Positions 37,089 through 46,788 are shown, numbered from the stretch's first letter. The stretch: DNA of 64,000 nucleotides from Bacteroidota bacterium (GCA_018268035.1 JAFDXI010000048.1:51363-115362); one strand, 5' to 3'. The notes: a model not told the origin generated them from the letters alone. Program-made: numbers and translations.

Positions 37089-38067
37089 GTTTGCATACCC
37101 CTGGGTATTGGGTGCATTATTGCTGATGCCTGTATTGATTTATGAATATGTACGGCGCAATCAAAAGCAACAGGCCGGAATGTTGGTTACAACTACACAT
37201 TTTGTAAAAGGCAATACCGGGTATAGAGTAGTTCTTAGACATACACTTTTTGTTTTGCGTTGTCTTGCTGTTACCTGTTTAATCATAGCATTAGCAAGGC
37301 CACGGCAAAAATTTACAGAAACACAAAATGAAGGCCAGGGTATTGATATCATGTTATGCTTTGATATCAGCGGCAGTATGACAGAAAAGGATTTTACACC
37401 AAACCGCCTGGAAGCTTCTAAAAAAGTAGCCATAGATTTTGTACGCAATCGGCCTGGTGATGAAATTGGCGTTGTGATATTCAGCAATCTTAGTTTTACC
37501 CTGTGCCCGCTGACAACCGATCACAATACAGTCATCAATCAAATCAATGCAATTGAAAGTGGTTATTTGCAGGATGAAGGAACAGCTATTGGTAGTGGTA
37601 TTGCAACAAGTGTTGACAGGTTGCGCAACAGCAAAACAAAATCAAAGATTATCATTCTGTTGACTGATGGTGTTGATTTCGGTGGCACCATACCACCTGA
37701 TATTGCATTACAGATGGCTAAGTATTATGGAATAAAAATTTATACAATTGGTGTAGGTTCTGAAAGAGATGTGGATGAAGTAGTAGATACGCCACTTGGA
37801 CCTGTTGTACAACACAAAAAATTGCAGTTTAATGAAGCTTTATTAAAACAACTTGCTGATGAAACAGGTGGACAATATTTTCAAGCAACAGACAATGCAG
37901 CTTTACAGAAAATTTATGGCAGCATTAACCAATTGGAAAAATCAAAAATTGAAGTAACAACTTATGACCGGTTTACTGAAAAATTTCAACCGCTTGTAAT
38001 TGCTGCTTTGATATATCTCTTGATTGAAATGGTTTTACGATATACCGTTTTCAGGAAATATCCTTAG
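37060..38067 (+). CDS. batA: VWA-domain membrane protein BatA
   Basis: 335 residues. Two N-terminal membrane helices (about 12-30 and 60-80), an extracytoplasmic or periplasmic VWA domain with the MIDAS motif DISGS (residues 102-106) and later TDGVDFGG, and a C-terminal helix (about 310-330). This is the BatA/BatB layout. BatB, BatC (TPR) and BatE genes that often follow are missing: the next gene converges and overlaps the stop by 4 bases. Confidence 0.92.
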   Translation: MLTDWYRNIEFAYPWVLGALLLMPVLIYEYVRRNQKQQAGMLVTTTHFVKGNTGYRVVLRHTLFVLRCLAVTCLIIALARPRQKFTETQNEGQGIDIMLCFDISGSMTEKDFTPNRLEASKKVAIDFVRNRPGDEIGVVIFSNLSFTLCPLTTDHNTVINQINAIESGYLQDEGTAIGSGIATSVDRLRNSKTKSKIIILLTDGVDFGGTIPPDIALQMAKYYGIKIYTIGVGSERDVDEVVDTPLGPVVQHKKLQFNEALLKQLADETGGQYFQATDNAALQKIYGSINQLEKSKIEVTTYDRFTEKFQPLVIAALIYLLIEMVLRYTVFRKYP

Positions 38068-38801
38068 AAATAATAATCATTTGTTGTGTGGCTCAGGTGA
38101 ATGGCTTTTGCTTCGATATATCTTTTGAAATAACTGAGGTCTTGATCAACCATTTTTTTCAGTGAAGGGTTTATCCACCCTGCCACATAAGATCCAATAT
38201 AACCAGCAGGTGGGCGATAGCTTATCATAACTGTTACTTCAGTACCACTATAGCTATCAGTAAAATTAATTTTACCAGCTGTTTCAATTTTTGAGCCTGG
38301 CATAGAGCGCCAGCTTAGTTCAAGGTTTTCAAGCTGGTCAATAATTTCCGCATTCCATTCTATTCGTGGCGCCCTGCGTGGTGTATTCAACACCCAATGC
38401 GAATGGCCTTCATCAATGACTTTAATTTTTTTAATATGTTTTAAAAACCTGGTGAGCCCTTCTAAATTTCTCCATGATTCATACACCATTTTTCTTGGCG
38501 CTCTCACTATAAAACTTGTACGGATGTTTACAACTGGTATATGCATTACTGGTTTACCTTTTTGTAAGAATGCTTTTGCCGGACAATTGCCTGACACTCC
38601 CCTGTACAATAAATAAATGCCACCATAGCGAAGTGTTTTTTTTAATAGACTCTGTTTGCCTGCAGATAATAAAAACAATATTACCCCGGAAGCTAATGAC
38701 AAGATACGTTCTGCTTTTCCTACATTTATCAAAGTAGAGCTTTCATATAATTTATTTGCTCTTGGTTCAAAACTGTTGCCCGTGAGTTTGAAATCAGCCA
38801 T
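38064..38801 (-). CDS. DUF2892 + SRPBCC domain protein
   Basis: 245 residues. The first 85 hold two short hydrophobic helices of the YgaP/DUF2892 kind (INVGKAERILSLASGVILFLL, LRYGGIYLLYRGVSGNCP). Residues about 95-235 form a START/SRPBCC 'cyclase/dehydrase' domain beginning VRAPRKMVYESWRNLEGLTRFL. Such fusions are common in bacteria; ligand unknown. Convergent with batA and divergent from rsgA. Confidence 0.85.
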   Translation of the reverse strand: MADFKLTGNSFEPRANKLYESSTLINVGKAERILSLASGVILFLLSAGKQSLLKKTLRYGGIYLLYRGVSGNCPAKAFLQKGKPVMHIPVVNIRTSFIVRAPRKMVYESWRNLEGLTRFLKHIKKIKVIDEGHSHWVLNTPRRAPRIEWNAEIIDQLENLELSWRSMPGSKIETAGKINFTDSYSGTEVTVMISYRPPAGYIGSYVAGWINPSLKKMVDQDLSYFKRYIEAKAIHLSHTTNDYYF

Positions 38802-38868
38802 GTTTGCATTTATATCAAAATTGCTGCAAAGCCCGTTCCATTTCTACTGTTTATCAAAACTCTGCTAT

Positions 38869-38876
38869 TATCTTCG
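38869..38876 (+). promoter_or_regulatory. Variant -7 element (TATCTTCG) before rsgA
   Basis: TATCTTCG ends four bases before the ATG, so transcription would begin at or next to the start codon. Confidence 0.35.
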
Positions 38877-38880
38877 TTAA

Positions 38881-39807
38881 ATGCTTTCAAGGGTATATAA
38901 GTCAACAGGCAGTTGGTATATCACAAAAACAGATGAAGGTGCTATATTCAATGCACGTATAAAAGGTGTGTTTAAAATTGATGATATCAATTCAACCAAT
39001 CCAATTGCTGTTGGAGATATTGTAGAAATTGAACCAGAAAAAGATAATTCCGGCAATGCTGTCATTACTAATATTCTTGACAGGAAAAATTATATAGCGA
39101 GAAGTTCACCTCACCATAAAATGCAACACCACATTATCGCATCCAATTTAGACCAGGTAATGCTGATGGTAACTTTGAAGGAGCCCAAAACATCACAAGG
39201 ATTTATTGACAGGTGTCTTGTTTCAGCAGAAGCTTACCATATTCCTGCAATTATTGTTTTTAATAAAACAGATTTGTATAAGGAAAAAGAAATGATGATG
39301 TATGAAAAGCTTGAAAAAATATATTACAAAGCGGGATATCCAGTGTATGCAATCAGTATGAAAGCAAACGAAAACCTGGGTGTAATTAAAAGTTTACTTA
39401 AAGATAAGATTACATTATTTTTCGGCCATAGTGGCACTGGCAAATCAACATTAATTAATTACCTGCTGCCACAATTGAGCTTGCGTACAAGAGAAGTGAG
39501 CAACTGGAGTGGTAAAGGCATGCATACTACCACATTTGCAGAAATGTTTGACTTACCATCAGGAGGAAGAATTATTGATACACCTGGTATCAGGGAATTT
39601 GCTATTGATGATATGGAGCGCTCAGAACTGTCGCATTATTTTCCGGAAATGCGAGCATTGATACATGCATGCAGGTTTAACAATTGTTTGCACATTGAAG
39701 AGCCGGGTTGTGCAGTAAAAGATGCTGTGGAAAAAGGAAATATTTACACGGAACGTTATATAAGCTATTATAACATTCTTGAATCTATGCCGGGAAATAA
39801 TTATTGA
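38881..39807 (+). CDS. rsgA: Ribosome small-subunit-dependent GTPase RsgA
   Basis: 308 residues. N-terminal OB-fold (about 1-65), circularly permuted GTPase domain with NKTD (G4, about 125-128), then FGHSGTGKST (G1, about 181-190), TTTFAEM and DTPGIREF (G3), and a C-terminal zinc finger C-x4-C-x-H-x5-C (CRFNNCLHIEEPGC). It acts in late assembly of the 30S subunit. Seven bases of its 3' end overlap the convergent small gene. Confidence 0.96.
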   Translation: MLSRVYKSTGSWYITKTDEGAIFNARIKGVFKIDDINSTNPIAVGDIVEIEPEKDNSGNAVITNILDRKNYIARSSPHHKMQHHIIASNLDQVMLMVTLKEPKTSQGFIDRCLVSAEAYHIPAIIVFNKTDLYKEKEMMMYEKLEKIYYKAGYPVYAISMKANENLGVIKSLLKDKITLFFGHSGTGKSTLINYLLPQLSLRTREVSNWSGKGMHTTTFAEMFDLPSGGRIIDTPGIREFAIDDMERSELSHYFPEMRALIHACRFNNCLHIEEPGCAVKDAVEKGNIYTERYISYYNILESMPGNNY

Positions 39808-40085
39808 ATTTCACGTAAACGTACTGCGAGTTTATCAGCTGTTTTTTTGTCTTTGCCGTTATAAACTAACGTTACCCCATTAAAAATGCTGTATTGAAGG
39901 GAAAGGGCATCACCGCGATATTTATAATGCCATTCAACCATGATAGGGTCGTCTTCTTTAGACATTAATTGCACGTGGCGTGTTTTTCCCAACGCATTCG
40001 CTATGCGGTAAAACTCCTGTAGCGTTCCGCTTTCATTAATTACCATTTCGGTAGTGTTTCTATATTCAAACGTATCCATTTTCAA
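39801..40085 (-). CDS. Small hypothetical protein
   Basis: 94 residues, family not recognised. The sequence alternates beta-type segments (HVQLMSKEDDPIMVEWHYKY, LQYSIFNGVTLVYNG) and ends in a helix (KKTADKLAVRLREI), suggesting a small alpha/beta fold. No signal peptide or membrane segment. A second Met (40079) is also possible as start. Convergent with rsgA, overlapping by 7 bases. Confidence 0.65.
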   Translation of the reverse strand: MKMDTFEYRNTTEMVINESGTLQEFYRIANALGKTRHVQLMSKEDDPIMVEWHYKYRGDALSLQYSIFNGVTLVYNGKDKKTADKLAVRLREIQ

Positions 40086-40292
40086 TCATATAATTAGGTT
40101 AGTGCATTCAAACAACATTCATTCCAATGTATACGAAAAACATTGCCAAAAGTTTTAATTACAATTAAATAACATAACTAAAAAGCTTGTCTATTTTTCG
40201 TGGGATGGTTAGCGCTCAAAACCTGTTTCTCACATCGCATTAATCGTGATTGCGGCCAATTCTAACAACAAATGAATAGACAAATTTTGGAA

Positions 40293-40823
40293 TTATTTCG
40301 CTGCATTATAACGTGCGAACCAGGAAGAATATTTGATATAATTTCCGGCAATGCGGGCAATTTCCCCGTGAATGCCTTGTTTGGATATTTCTTTGACTTT
40401 TTTTGCAGGTACTCCGGCATAAATTGAACCCTCTTCCACCACCGTTCCTTCCAATACTACAGCGCCTGCTGCAATGATCGAATTGCTTTTAATCTCACAC
40501 CTGTCCATCACGATGGCTCCCATACCTATCAAAACATTATCTCTTACCACACACCCATGCACAATGGCGTTGTGGCCAATGGAAACATTGTTGCCAATAT
40601 CTGTTCCGTTTTTTTCATAAGTGCAATGAATTACTGCTCCATCCTGAATATTTACATTGTCACCCATGCGGATATAGTTCACATCACCTCTCACAACAGC
40701 ATTAAACCAAACACTGCAATTGTTTCCCATCAACACGTCGCCAATGATAGTGGCATTTGGAGCAACGAAACAATCAGTACCCAACAAAGGAGTTTTATCA
40801 AGACAGGGAATTATAACGGCCAT
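40293..40823 (-). CDS. Gamma-class carbonic anhydrase family protein
   Basis: 176 residues of left-handed beta-helix built from hexapeptide repeats (IIGDVLMGNNCSVWFNAVVRGDV in pieces, then IGNNVSIGHNAIVHG, VLIGMGAIVMDRC). The three metal-binding His of the gamma-CA/YrdA family fit VIHC, SIGHN and IVHGC. It ends with a C-terminal helix. Catalytic activity is not certain, as many relatives are inactive. Divergent from the class III aminotransferase gene. Confidence 0.9.
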   Translation of the reverse strand: MAVIIPCLDKTPLLGTDCFVAPNATIIGDVLMGNNCSVWFNAVVRGDVNYIRMGDNVNIQDGAVIHCTYEKNGTDIGNNVSIGHNAIVHGCVVRDNVLIGMGAIVMDRCEIKSNSIIAAGAVVLEGTVVEEGSIYAGVPAKKVKEISKQGIHGEIARIAGNYIKYSSWFARYNAAK

Positions 40824-40867
40824 AATAAGTATGTTTGAATATCGAACTTAAATAAAATTACAGGATA

Positions 40868-42061
40868 ATGGCTGTTATTTCAAACAGGGATATTTTTTTT
40901 AAACACATAGCTCAAACTTCTGATGCGCCTATTGGACTTGAGATTGTAAAAGCAGAAGGTATTTACCAGTATGATGCTTCAGGTAAAAAATATATTGATC
41001 TGATATCCGGTTTTAATGTGGCAAATATTGGCCACTCCAATCCTGCAGTAATTGCTGCAATAAAAGAGCAGGTTGAAAAATATATGCACCTGATTGTGTA
41101 TGGTGAATTTATTGAATCTCCACAGACAGCTTATGCAAAACTGCTCATCAGTCATTTGCCCGCGTCATTGAATTGTGTTTATTTCACTAACAGTGGTGCA
41201 GAAGCTACAGAAGGAGCCTTAAAGCTTGCAAAACGCTCAACTAACAGGACTAATATCATTGCTTTCAATAAAAGCTATCATGGCAGCACACAAGGTGCAT
41301 TAAGTGTGATGGGTGATGAATATTTTCGTAATGCTTTCCGTCCATTATTGCCAGGCATTTCTCATGTGGATTATAACAGTGATGAAGTGTTTGAATATAT
41401 CAATGAAACAACAGCCTGTGTTATACTTGAAACAATACAGGCAGAAAGTGGGATCACTGTCCCTTCAAAAAAATGGTTGCAACAGTTGCGTGCCACCTGT
41501 ACTGAACAAGGCGCAGTTTTAATTCTTGATGAAATACAGGCTGGCTTTGGCAGAACAGGTACGCTTTGGGCTTTTGAACAGTTTGATGTGGTGCCAGATA
41601 TTTTATTGTTGGGTAAAGCGCTTGGCGGCGGTATGCCTTTGGGTGCTTTTATTGCCTGTAAAGAAATGATGCATCAATTAAGTTTTAATCCGGTACTGGG
41701 TCATATCACCACTTTTGGCGGGCATCCCGTTTGTTGTGCAGCAGGCAAAGCGGCATTTGAAGAATTGTTGAATGGCAATTTCATTAACGATGTGTTTTCA
41801 AAAGAAAAAATAATATTAGATAAATTGAACCATCCTGCAATACAACAAATCAATCATTGTGGTTTGTGGGCTTCATTGCAATTTAAAGATGCACCAACTG
41901 CTCAACATGTCATTCATGAAAGTGTAAACAGTGGATTAATCACTGATTGGTTTGTTTTTGCACCCGACCGTTTACGGATTGCACCACCATTAATAATCTC
42001 TCTTCAGGAATTAAAAATGGCTTGCAATATAATTTTGGAAGTTATCAACAAAAATTATTGA
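40868..42061 (+). CDS. Class III PLP-dependent aminotransferase
   Basis: 397 residues. PLP-enzyme motifs: TNSGAEATEGALKLAKR (about 108-124), SYHGSTQGALS, LILDEIQAGFGRTG (about 219-232) and the PLP lysine in LLGKALGGGMPLGAF (about 246). The closest families are acetylornithine/ornithine and 4-aminobutyrate aminotransferases; the amino donor is not settled by sequence. No arginine biosynthesis genes adjoin it. It is followed by a separately promoted kinase gene. Confidence 0.88.
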   Translation: MAVISNRDIFFKHIAQTSDAPIGLEIVKAEGIYQYDASGKKYIDLISGFNVANIGHSNPAVIAAIKEQVEKYMHLIVYGEFIESPQTAYAKLLISHLPASLNCVYFTNSGAEATEGALKLAKRSTNRTNIIAFNKSYHGSTQGALSVMGDEYFRNAFRPLLPGISHVDYNSDEVFEYINETTACVILETIQAESGITVPSKKWLQQLRATCTEQGAVLILDEIQAGFGRTGTLWAFEQFDVVPDILLLGKALGGGMPLGAFIACKEMMHQLSFNPVLGHITTFGGHPVCCAAGKAAFEELLNGNFINDVFSKEKIILDKLNHPAIQQINHCGLWASLQFKDAPTAQHVIHESVNSGLITDWFVFAPDRLRIAPPLIISLQELKMACNIILEVINKNY

Positions 42062-42101
42062 CATTTCATTCATGATATCCATTCGCTCACTAAGGTGATG
42101 T

Positions 42102-42131
42102 TTGATAAAAGTGATAATTGAATTACGTTTG
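42102..42131 (+). promoter_or_regulatory. Promoter for the PfkB kinase gene (TTG-N19-TACGTTTG)
   Basis: TTG at 42102-42104, 19 bases, then TACGTTTG (42124-42131), exact TAnnTTTG, 19 bases before the ATG. Confidence 0.6.
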
Positions 42132-42150
42132 CGCCCGTTAATAAAAAAAT

Positions 42151-43074
42151 ATGAGTATAACAGTTGTCGGAACAATGGCCTTTGATGCCATTGAAACACC
42201 CTTTGATAAAACAGATAAAATTGTTGGTGGCTCTGCTACGTATGTCGCTTATGCTGCTTCAAATTTTTTGAAACCGGTACAGCAGATTTCAATTGTTGGT
42301 TATGATTTTCCACTGGAGGAATTGAATGATTTAAAAAGCAGGGGAGTAGCTACTGAAGGTGTTGAAATTATTGCCGACAAAAAATCTTTTTTCTGGAGTG
42401 GCAAATATCATCTCGATATGAACACCCGTGATACATTGGTTACAGACTTAAATGTATTGGCAGACTTCAATCCGAGAGTGCCTGTGTCTTATCAGGGATG
42501 TGATTTTTTAATGTTGGGCAACCTTGTACCTGCAATACAGCGTAGCGTGATAGAGCAGTTTACAAAAAGGCCAAAACTCATCGTGTTGGATACAATGAAT
42601 TTCTGGATTGAAACAGCTTGGGAAGATTTGAAAAACGTTTTCACCATGGTGGATGTGTTGCTGGTCAACGATAGTGAGGCGAGGCAGATAAGCGGTGAAG
42701 TTTCATTGGTAAAAGCTGCAAAGAAAATTTTGACTATGGGCCCAAAATTTCTCATTGTAAAAAAAGGAGAGCACGGTGCTTTATTATTCCATGAAAATAA
42801 TGTGTTCTTCGCACCTGCCTTACCGTTAGAAGATGTATTCGACCCTACCGGCGCAGGAGATACTTTTGCTGGCGGATTCATTGGATACCTGGCAAAAACA
42901 GAAGATATTTCTTTTGAAAATATGAAGACAGCTATCATTGTCGGATCGGCAATGGCCAGTTTTTGCGTAGAGAAATTTGGCGTTCAACGATTAAAAGAAA
43001 TCAGCAAAGAAGATATTGATGAAAGACTGCAACAATTTGTTCAGCTTGTCAACTTTGATATTGCATTGGTTTAA
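42151..43074 (+). CDS. PfkB-family sugar or nucleoside kinase
   Basis: 307 residues. N-terminal GTMAFDAIETP and VGGSATYVAYAASNF (substrate side), and the C-terminal PfkB signature DPTGAGDTFAGGFIGYL with the catalytic Asp (about 235-251). The LVNDSEA motif is also present. Phosphorylated substrate unknown. The L,D-transpeptidase gene follows after 23 bases and probably shares its transcript. Confidence 0.9.
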   Translation: MSITVVGTMAFDAIETPFDKTDKIVGGSATYVAYAASNFLKPVQQISIVGYDFPLEELNDLKSRGVATEGVEIIADKKSFFWSGKYHLDMNTRDTLVTDLNVLADFNPRVPVSYQGCDFLMLGNLVPAIQRSVIEQFTKRPKLIVLDTMNFWIETAWEDLKNVFTMVDVLLVNDSEARQISGEVSLVKAAKKILTMGPKFLIVKKGEHGALLFHENNVFFAPALPLEDVFDPTGAGDTFAGGFIGYLAKTEDISFENMKTAIIVGSAMASFCVEKFGVQRLKEISKEDIDERLQQFVQLVNFDIALV

Positions 43075-43097
43075 GTTTCAAAACCTAAATTAACTAT

Positions 43098-44735
43098 ATG
43101 AGAAAATTGTTTGTTTTCACTGTTGGCATGGTTATGACCTTAGGCTCTTGTAAAAATCTTTTTAATCATAAAGATGAAGAGATAATTATTGATTCCAGCA
43201 TCAACCAAACTACTTCATTCAATAATTTATTTATTGATAGTAATACAATCAGTAAGTTCCTGGCTAAATACCCGGAGTATCAAAAATATGACAAACAATA
43301 CAGCGATTTTTATAAGTTGCGCAATTACCAGTGCGCATGGTTTGATACCAGTGGTATGGCAGAACAGGCTTATAATTTTATTAACCTGCTTTCAAACGCA
43401 GTAAGCACTTATAGTGATAGCACTTTATACAATAAAGCGCTTGCAGACGAAGTGGAAGCGTTTAAAACTGATACCGGAAAAAATGCTGTGAAGTCATCGC
43501 CAGATATTGCTTCAACAGAGTTGATGCTTACGGGGCAGTTTTTTAAATACGCATCAAAAATCTATGGTGGTTCTGATATCAATGTGCAGGAATTAGGTTG
43601 GTTCATACCAAGAAAAAAACTTGACCTTACCAATTTATTAGACACTTTGATTGCAAATAAGGCAGACGTTAAAGATGGTGAAATCCCATTAAGCCCTGCT
43701 TACAAAAAGTTGCTTGATTATCTCCCTGTTTACAGGAAATTAGACCAGTCAATGAGTTGGGATTCGATTGCAATACCTGTAAAAGCATTGCATGTTGGTG
43801 ACGTTGATGCTATCATTCCCATCATTAAACAACGGTTGTATGCTTTGGGTGATATGACTGAATTAGATTCTACTGATTTATTTGACTCTTCTTTAAAAAT
43901 AGGTGTAAAAAATTTTGAAAAAAGAATGGGCTCTGCACCCGATGGTGTTATTGGTAAAAATTTTATTAGTCAACTGAATGTTACTCCTTCGAAAAGAATT
44001 GAACAAATACTTGTCAATCTTGAAAGGTTGCGATGGATGCCTTCAATGAATGACAGTTCAACTTCTATCATCGTAAATATCCCCGAATACAAAATGTATA
44101 TATATGATAAAGGAGTATTACAGTTTGATATGGATGTAGTGGTGGGGGCATCAGCTACAGGTACTGTAATATTTACCGGTAACCTCAGGTATATCGTGTT
44201 TAGCCCATACTGGAATATTCCTGCAAGCATTATTAAAAAAGAAATTTTGCCCGGAATAGCACGCAATCCAAATTATCTTGCTAATCATCACATGGAAAAG
44301 TATGGTAAAGATGGAGGTCTTCCAGAAATACGGCAATTGCCTGGCGCTGATAATGCATTAGGCAGGGTGAAGTTTTTATTTCCCAATAACTATAATATTT
44401 ATTTTCATGATACTAATAATCGTGGTGCATTCAATTCGTCGAAGAGAAGTTTAAGTCATGGTTGTATAAGATTAAGCCAACCAAAAAGATTAGCCATGTA
44501 CCTGTTGCGTGATGACACACTACATTATAACAATCAAAAAGTGGACAGCCTGATGAATCTTACAAAGGAATACTGGGTGACACTTAAGAATCCTGTTCCT
44601 GTGATGATAAGTTATTTTACCGCATTTGTTGACTCTGCAGGCAAGCTTAATTTCCGAAGCGATATTTACAAACATGATTCTGCAATGGCTTCTAAATTAT
44701 TTACTCCGAAAAATGATTTGATAACCGGGAAGTAG
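43098..44735 (+). CDS. L,D-transpeptidase, YcbB-like lipoprotein
   Basis: 545 residues. Begins with a lipoprotein signal (TLGSC, Cys 18), so it is anchored in the envelope. A helical scaffold (about 55-240) precedes a peptidoglycan-binding segment (about 255-300, GVKNFEKRMGSAPDGVIG) and the YkuD catalytic domain (about 320-490) with YFHDTN and the active-site SHGCIRLS. It forms 3-3 cross-links in peptidoglycan or attaches proteins to it, as in the YcbB (LdtD) group. Same strand, 23 bases after the kinase gene. Confidence 0.92.
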   Translation: MRKLFVFTVGMVMTLGSCKNLFNHKDEEIIIDSSINQTTSFNNLFIDSNTISKFLAKYPEYQKYDKQYSDFYKLRNYQCAWFDTSGMAEQAYNFINLLSNAVSTYSDSTLYNKALADEVEAFKTDTGKNAVKSSPDIASTELMLTGQFFKYASKIYGGSDINVQELGWFIPRKKLDLTNLLDTLIANKADVKDGEIPLSPAYKKLLDYLPVYRKLDQSMSWDSIAIPVKALHVGDVDAIIPIIKQRLYALGDMTELDSTDLFDSSLKIGVKNFEKRMGSAPDGVIGKNFISQLNVTPSKRIEQILVNLERLRWMPSMNDSSTSIIVNIPEYKMYIYDKGVLQFDMDVVVGASATGTVIFTGNLRYIVFSPYWNIPASIIKKEILPGIARNPNYLANHHMEKYGKDGGLPEIRQLPGADNALGRVKFLFPNNYNIYFHDTNNRGAFNSSKRSLSHGCIRLSQPKRLAMYLLRDDTLHYNNQKVDSLMNLTKEYWVTLKNPVPVMISYFTAFVDSAGKLNFRSDIYKHDSAMASKLFTPKNDLITGK

Positions 44736-45106
44736 ATAAGTGTTGATGTAGTTAAAAATACCATTACGGCCAACCACATTTGAATTAAAAAACAAAAAAA
44801 TACTATTGGTGTAGTTGCCGGTTTTGTAGTGATAATACAGCATGCTTATTGAAAAAAGGTTTCAGGTTTTGAACGAAATTTCCTGCTTACAGGTGATCGT
44901 GATAATGTAAAGGAGTTTTCAGGTGCCAGGGAAAGAATATAATATGATGCTATGTTTTGTCAGCACCATTTTATTTTAATTTTCATTGTGTTTATCCAAA
45001 ACATAAAAGGTGATTTGTAATTTTATTTTATTTGAAAATCTTTATGCCCACATTGCCACAACAGAAAAAATGAATTTCTGACTTGTGAATGTTTTTATCT
45101 CTTTAA
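44736..45106. other. Intergenic region, nothing recognised
   Basis: 371 bases between the convergent transpeptidase and AraC genes. AT-rich, with no open frame, repeat or terminator hairpin I can support. Confidence 0.5.
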
Positions 45107-46027
45107 TTACCTTAATAGTTCGCAGGGCTTTAGACCGGTATGTTTTTTAAATGCTGCTGAGAAATGAGATATAGATGAATAACCAAGCATATCACTTACA
45201 TCAGTTACACTGCAACTCTTTTCGTAGAGAAGATATTTGGCATGTTCCATTCTTTGTTGTTGATAGAAATCAAAAATAGTGGTGCCATACATTTGTTTGA
45301 AACCTTTTTTTAAATAACATTCATTCATTGCCACTTTGCGGCTAAGCTCTTTTATTGTGATGGGGTTGCCAATGTTTTCCAATAAAATCTCACGTGCCCT
45401 TGTGATGCTGTCGCGGCCATTTTCGTTTTCGAGAAATTTGCAGACAACATTTTCATCTTTTTCTTCAATCAAACATTCCACGCTATACAACAACAACTCA
45501 TGCACCTTTGCATTGGTATAAACATTTTCCATTGCACCCGTGAAATTGTTGTTCAGCAAAGCATCCAACACCATCCGCTTACGGTTGCAGAGTGGAAAAA
45601 TTTTATTAAATGAAACCGGGTAAGTAAAAGCCATCACCTCATCTTTCCGGTTAGAAAGTTTTACATTATGAACAAACTGGTAAAGAAAACTGGCAGAAAA
45701 ATGAAATGAAAAAACATCAACGGCATTATGGGTTTTGCATACCGGCTGACTATTTTCTTTACAGGCAAAACAATCATTTCCTGCACAATATTTATTGCCG
45801 GCAATACAGAAACGCATTTCAAAGAAATTCTCATCGGGCTGGTTCTTGCTATAATGATATACTAACATCCCTTTATCTTCCATATTCAAAGATTCAGGTG
45901 CATTGTACCTGCGGATAACATAATGAACTGAACCCGGTATATCCTGTTCTTTCATTTCCAATAAATCCATTCTTGAATCTATAGTGTCGCGGTGGGCTGC
46001 CTGTAAGATGTCCAGCGTTTGAATCAT
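45107..46027 (-). CDS. AraC-family transcriptional regulator with a cysteine cluster
   Basis: 306 residues using the ATG at 46027 (MIQTLDILQAAHRD). The open frame extends 15 codons upstream, but a -7 element lies within that extension, so the shorter start is preferred. The C-terminal two-helix-turn-helix AraC domain (about 205-306) holds ITIKELSRKVAMNECYL and VTDVSDMLGYSSISHFSAAF. The N-terminal part has an unusual cysteine group at residues 74, 81, 86, 89 and 97 that could bind a metal or sense redox state. It lies 93 bases downstream of hisIE but has its own promoter; no target is indicated. Confidence 0.9.
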   Translation of the reverse strand: MIQTLDILQAAHRDTIDSRMDLLEMKEQDIPGSVHYVIRRYNAPESLNMEDKGMLVYHYSKNQPDENFFEMRFCIAGNKYCAGNDCFACKENSQPVCKTHNAVDVFSFHFSASFLYQFVHNVKLSNRKDEVMAFTYPVSFNKIFPLCNRKRMVLDALLNNNFTGAMENVYTNAKVHELLLYSVECLIEEKDENVVCKFLENENGRDSITRAREILLENIGNPITIKELSRKVAMNECYLKKGFKQMYGTTIFDFYQQQRMEHAKYLLYEKSCSVTDVSDMLGYSSISHFSAAFKKHTGLKPCELLR

Positions 46028-46035
46028 AACGGCTG

Positions 46036-46043
46036 CAAATGTA
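46036..46043 (-). promoter_or_regulatory. Promoter -7 element for the AraC-type gene
   Basis: TACATTTG on the minus strand, exact TAnnTTTG, ends 8 bases before the ATG at 46027. Confidence 0.5.
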
Positions 46044-46120
46044 CTAAATATAGCCTGTAATGAATTGAACATAAGATAGTGGACGAGGGAGCTTTTTACA
46101 AATTCATGACATTCAATATT

Positions 46121-46759
46121 TCACTGTACATGTCTTTGTTTCAACACTTCTTCAATATCGTTCAACTGAATGCCTTTGGCATTGAGTAAAACAAGATAAT
46201 GAAACAACAGGTCTGCTGCTTCGTTTTTAAAAAGGTTATCATTGTTATCTTTTGCTTCTATCACCAACTCCACAGCTTCTTCGCCCACTTTTTGTGCAAT
46301 CTTGTTGATACCTTTTTCAAACAGGCTGTTTACATAAGAGCCTTCTTTTTTTTCTTTTTTTCTTGACTGTATAATTTCTTCCAGTTGAAGTAAAAAATTG
46401 CCTTCATTGTTTTCATTAAAACAGGTATCAGCGCCTGTGTGACAAACCGGGCCTGCAGGTTGCGCTTTTATGAGTAAGCAATCATTATCGCAATCTCTGA
46501 AAATATTTTTTACGAAAAGAAAATTGCCACTTGTCTCACCTTTTGTCCAAAGCCTTTGTTTGCTGCGGCTGAAAAAAGTTACTTTTTTTTCAATAATCGT
46601 TTTTTCAAATGCTGCTTCATTCATATAACCCAACATCAATACTTTATTGGTTGTAGCATCCTGTATAATTACCGGCGCCAGTAAGTCAGGAAATTTTTCG
46701 AAAGCTGGTTTCAGTTTTTCAATTACTGATAATGAATTTTTATCTTTTTGAGTATTCAT
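46121..46759 (-). CDS. hisIE: Bifunctional phosphoribosyl-AMP cyclohydrolase / phosphoribosyl-ATP diphosphatase
   Basis: 212 residues for histidine steps 2 and 3. HisI domain (about 20-125): MLGYMNEAAFEKT, FFSRSKQRLWTKGETSG and the metal cysteines in DCDNDC and GPVCHTGADTCF. HisE domain (about 130-212): INKIAQKVGEEAVELVIEA with its Glu cluster and NEAADLLFHYLVLL. Last gene of the operon, 29 bases after hisF. Confidence 0.95.
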   Translation of the reverse strand: MNTQKDKNSLSVIEKLKPAFEKFPDLLAPVIIQDATTNKVLMLGYMNEAAFEKTIIEKKVTFFSRSKQRLWTKGETSGNFLFVKNIFRDCDNDCLLIKAQPAGPVCHTGADTCFNENNEGNFLLQLEEIIQSRKKEKKEGSYVNSLFEKGINKIAQKVGEEAVELVIEAKDNNDNLFKNEAADLLFHYLVLLNAKGIQLNDIEEVLKQRHVQ

Positions 46760-46788
46760 TGTAAAAAAATTTGTTGGTAGAAATATTG

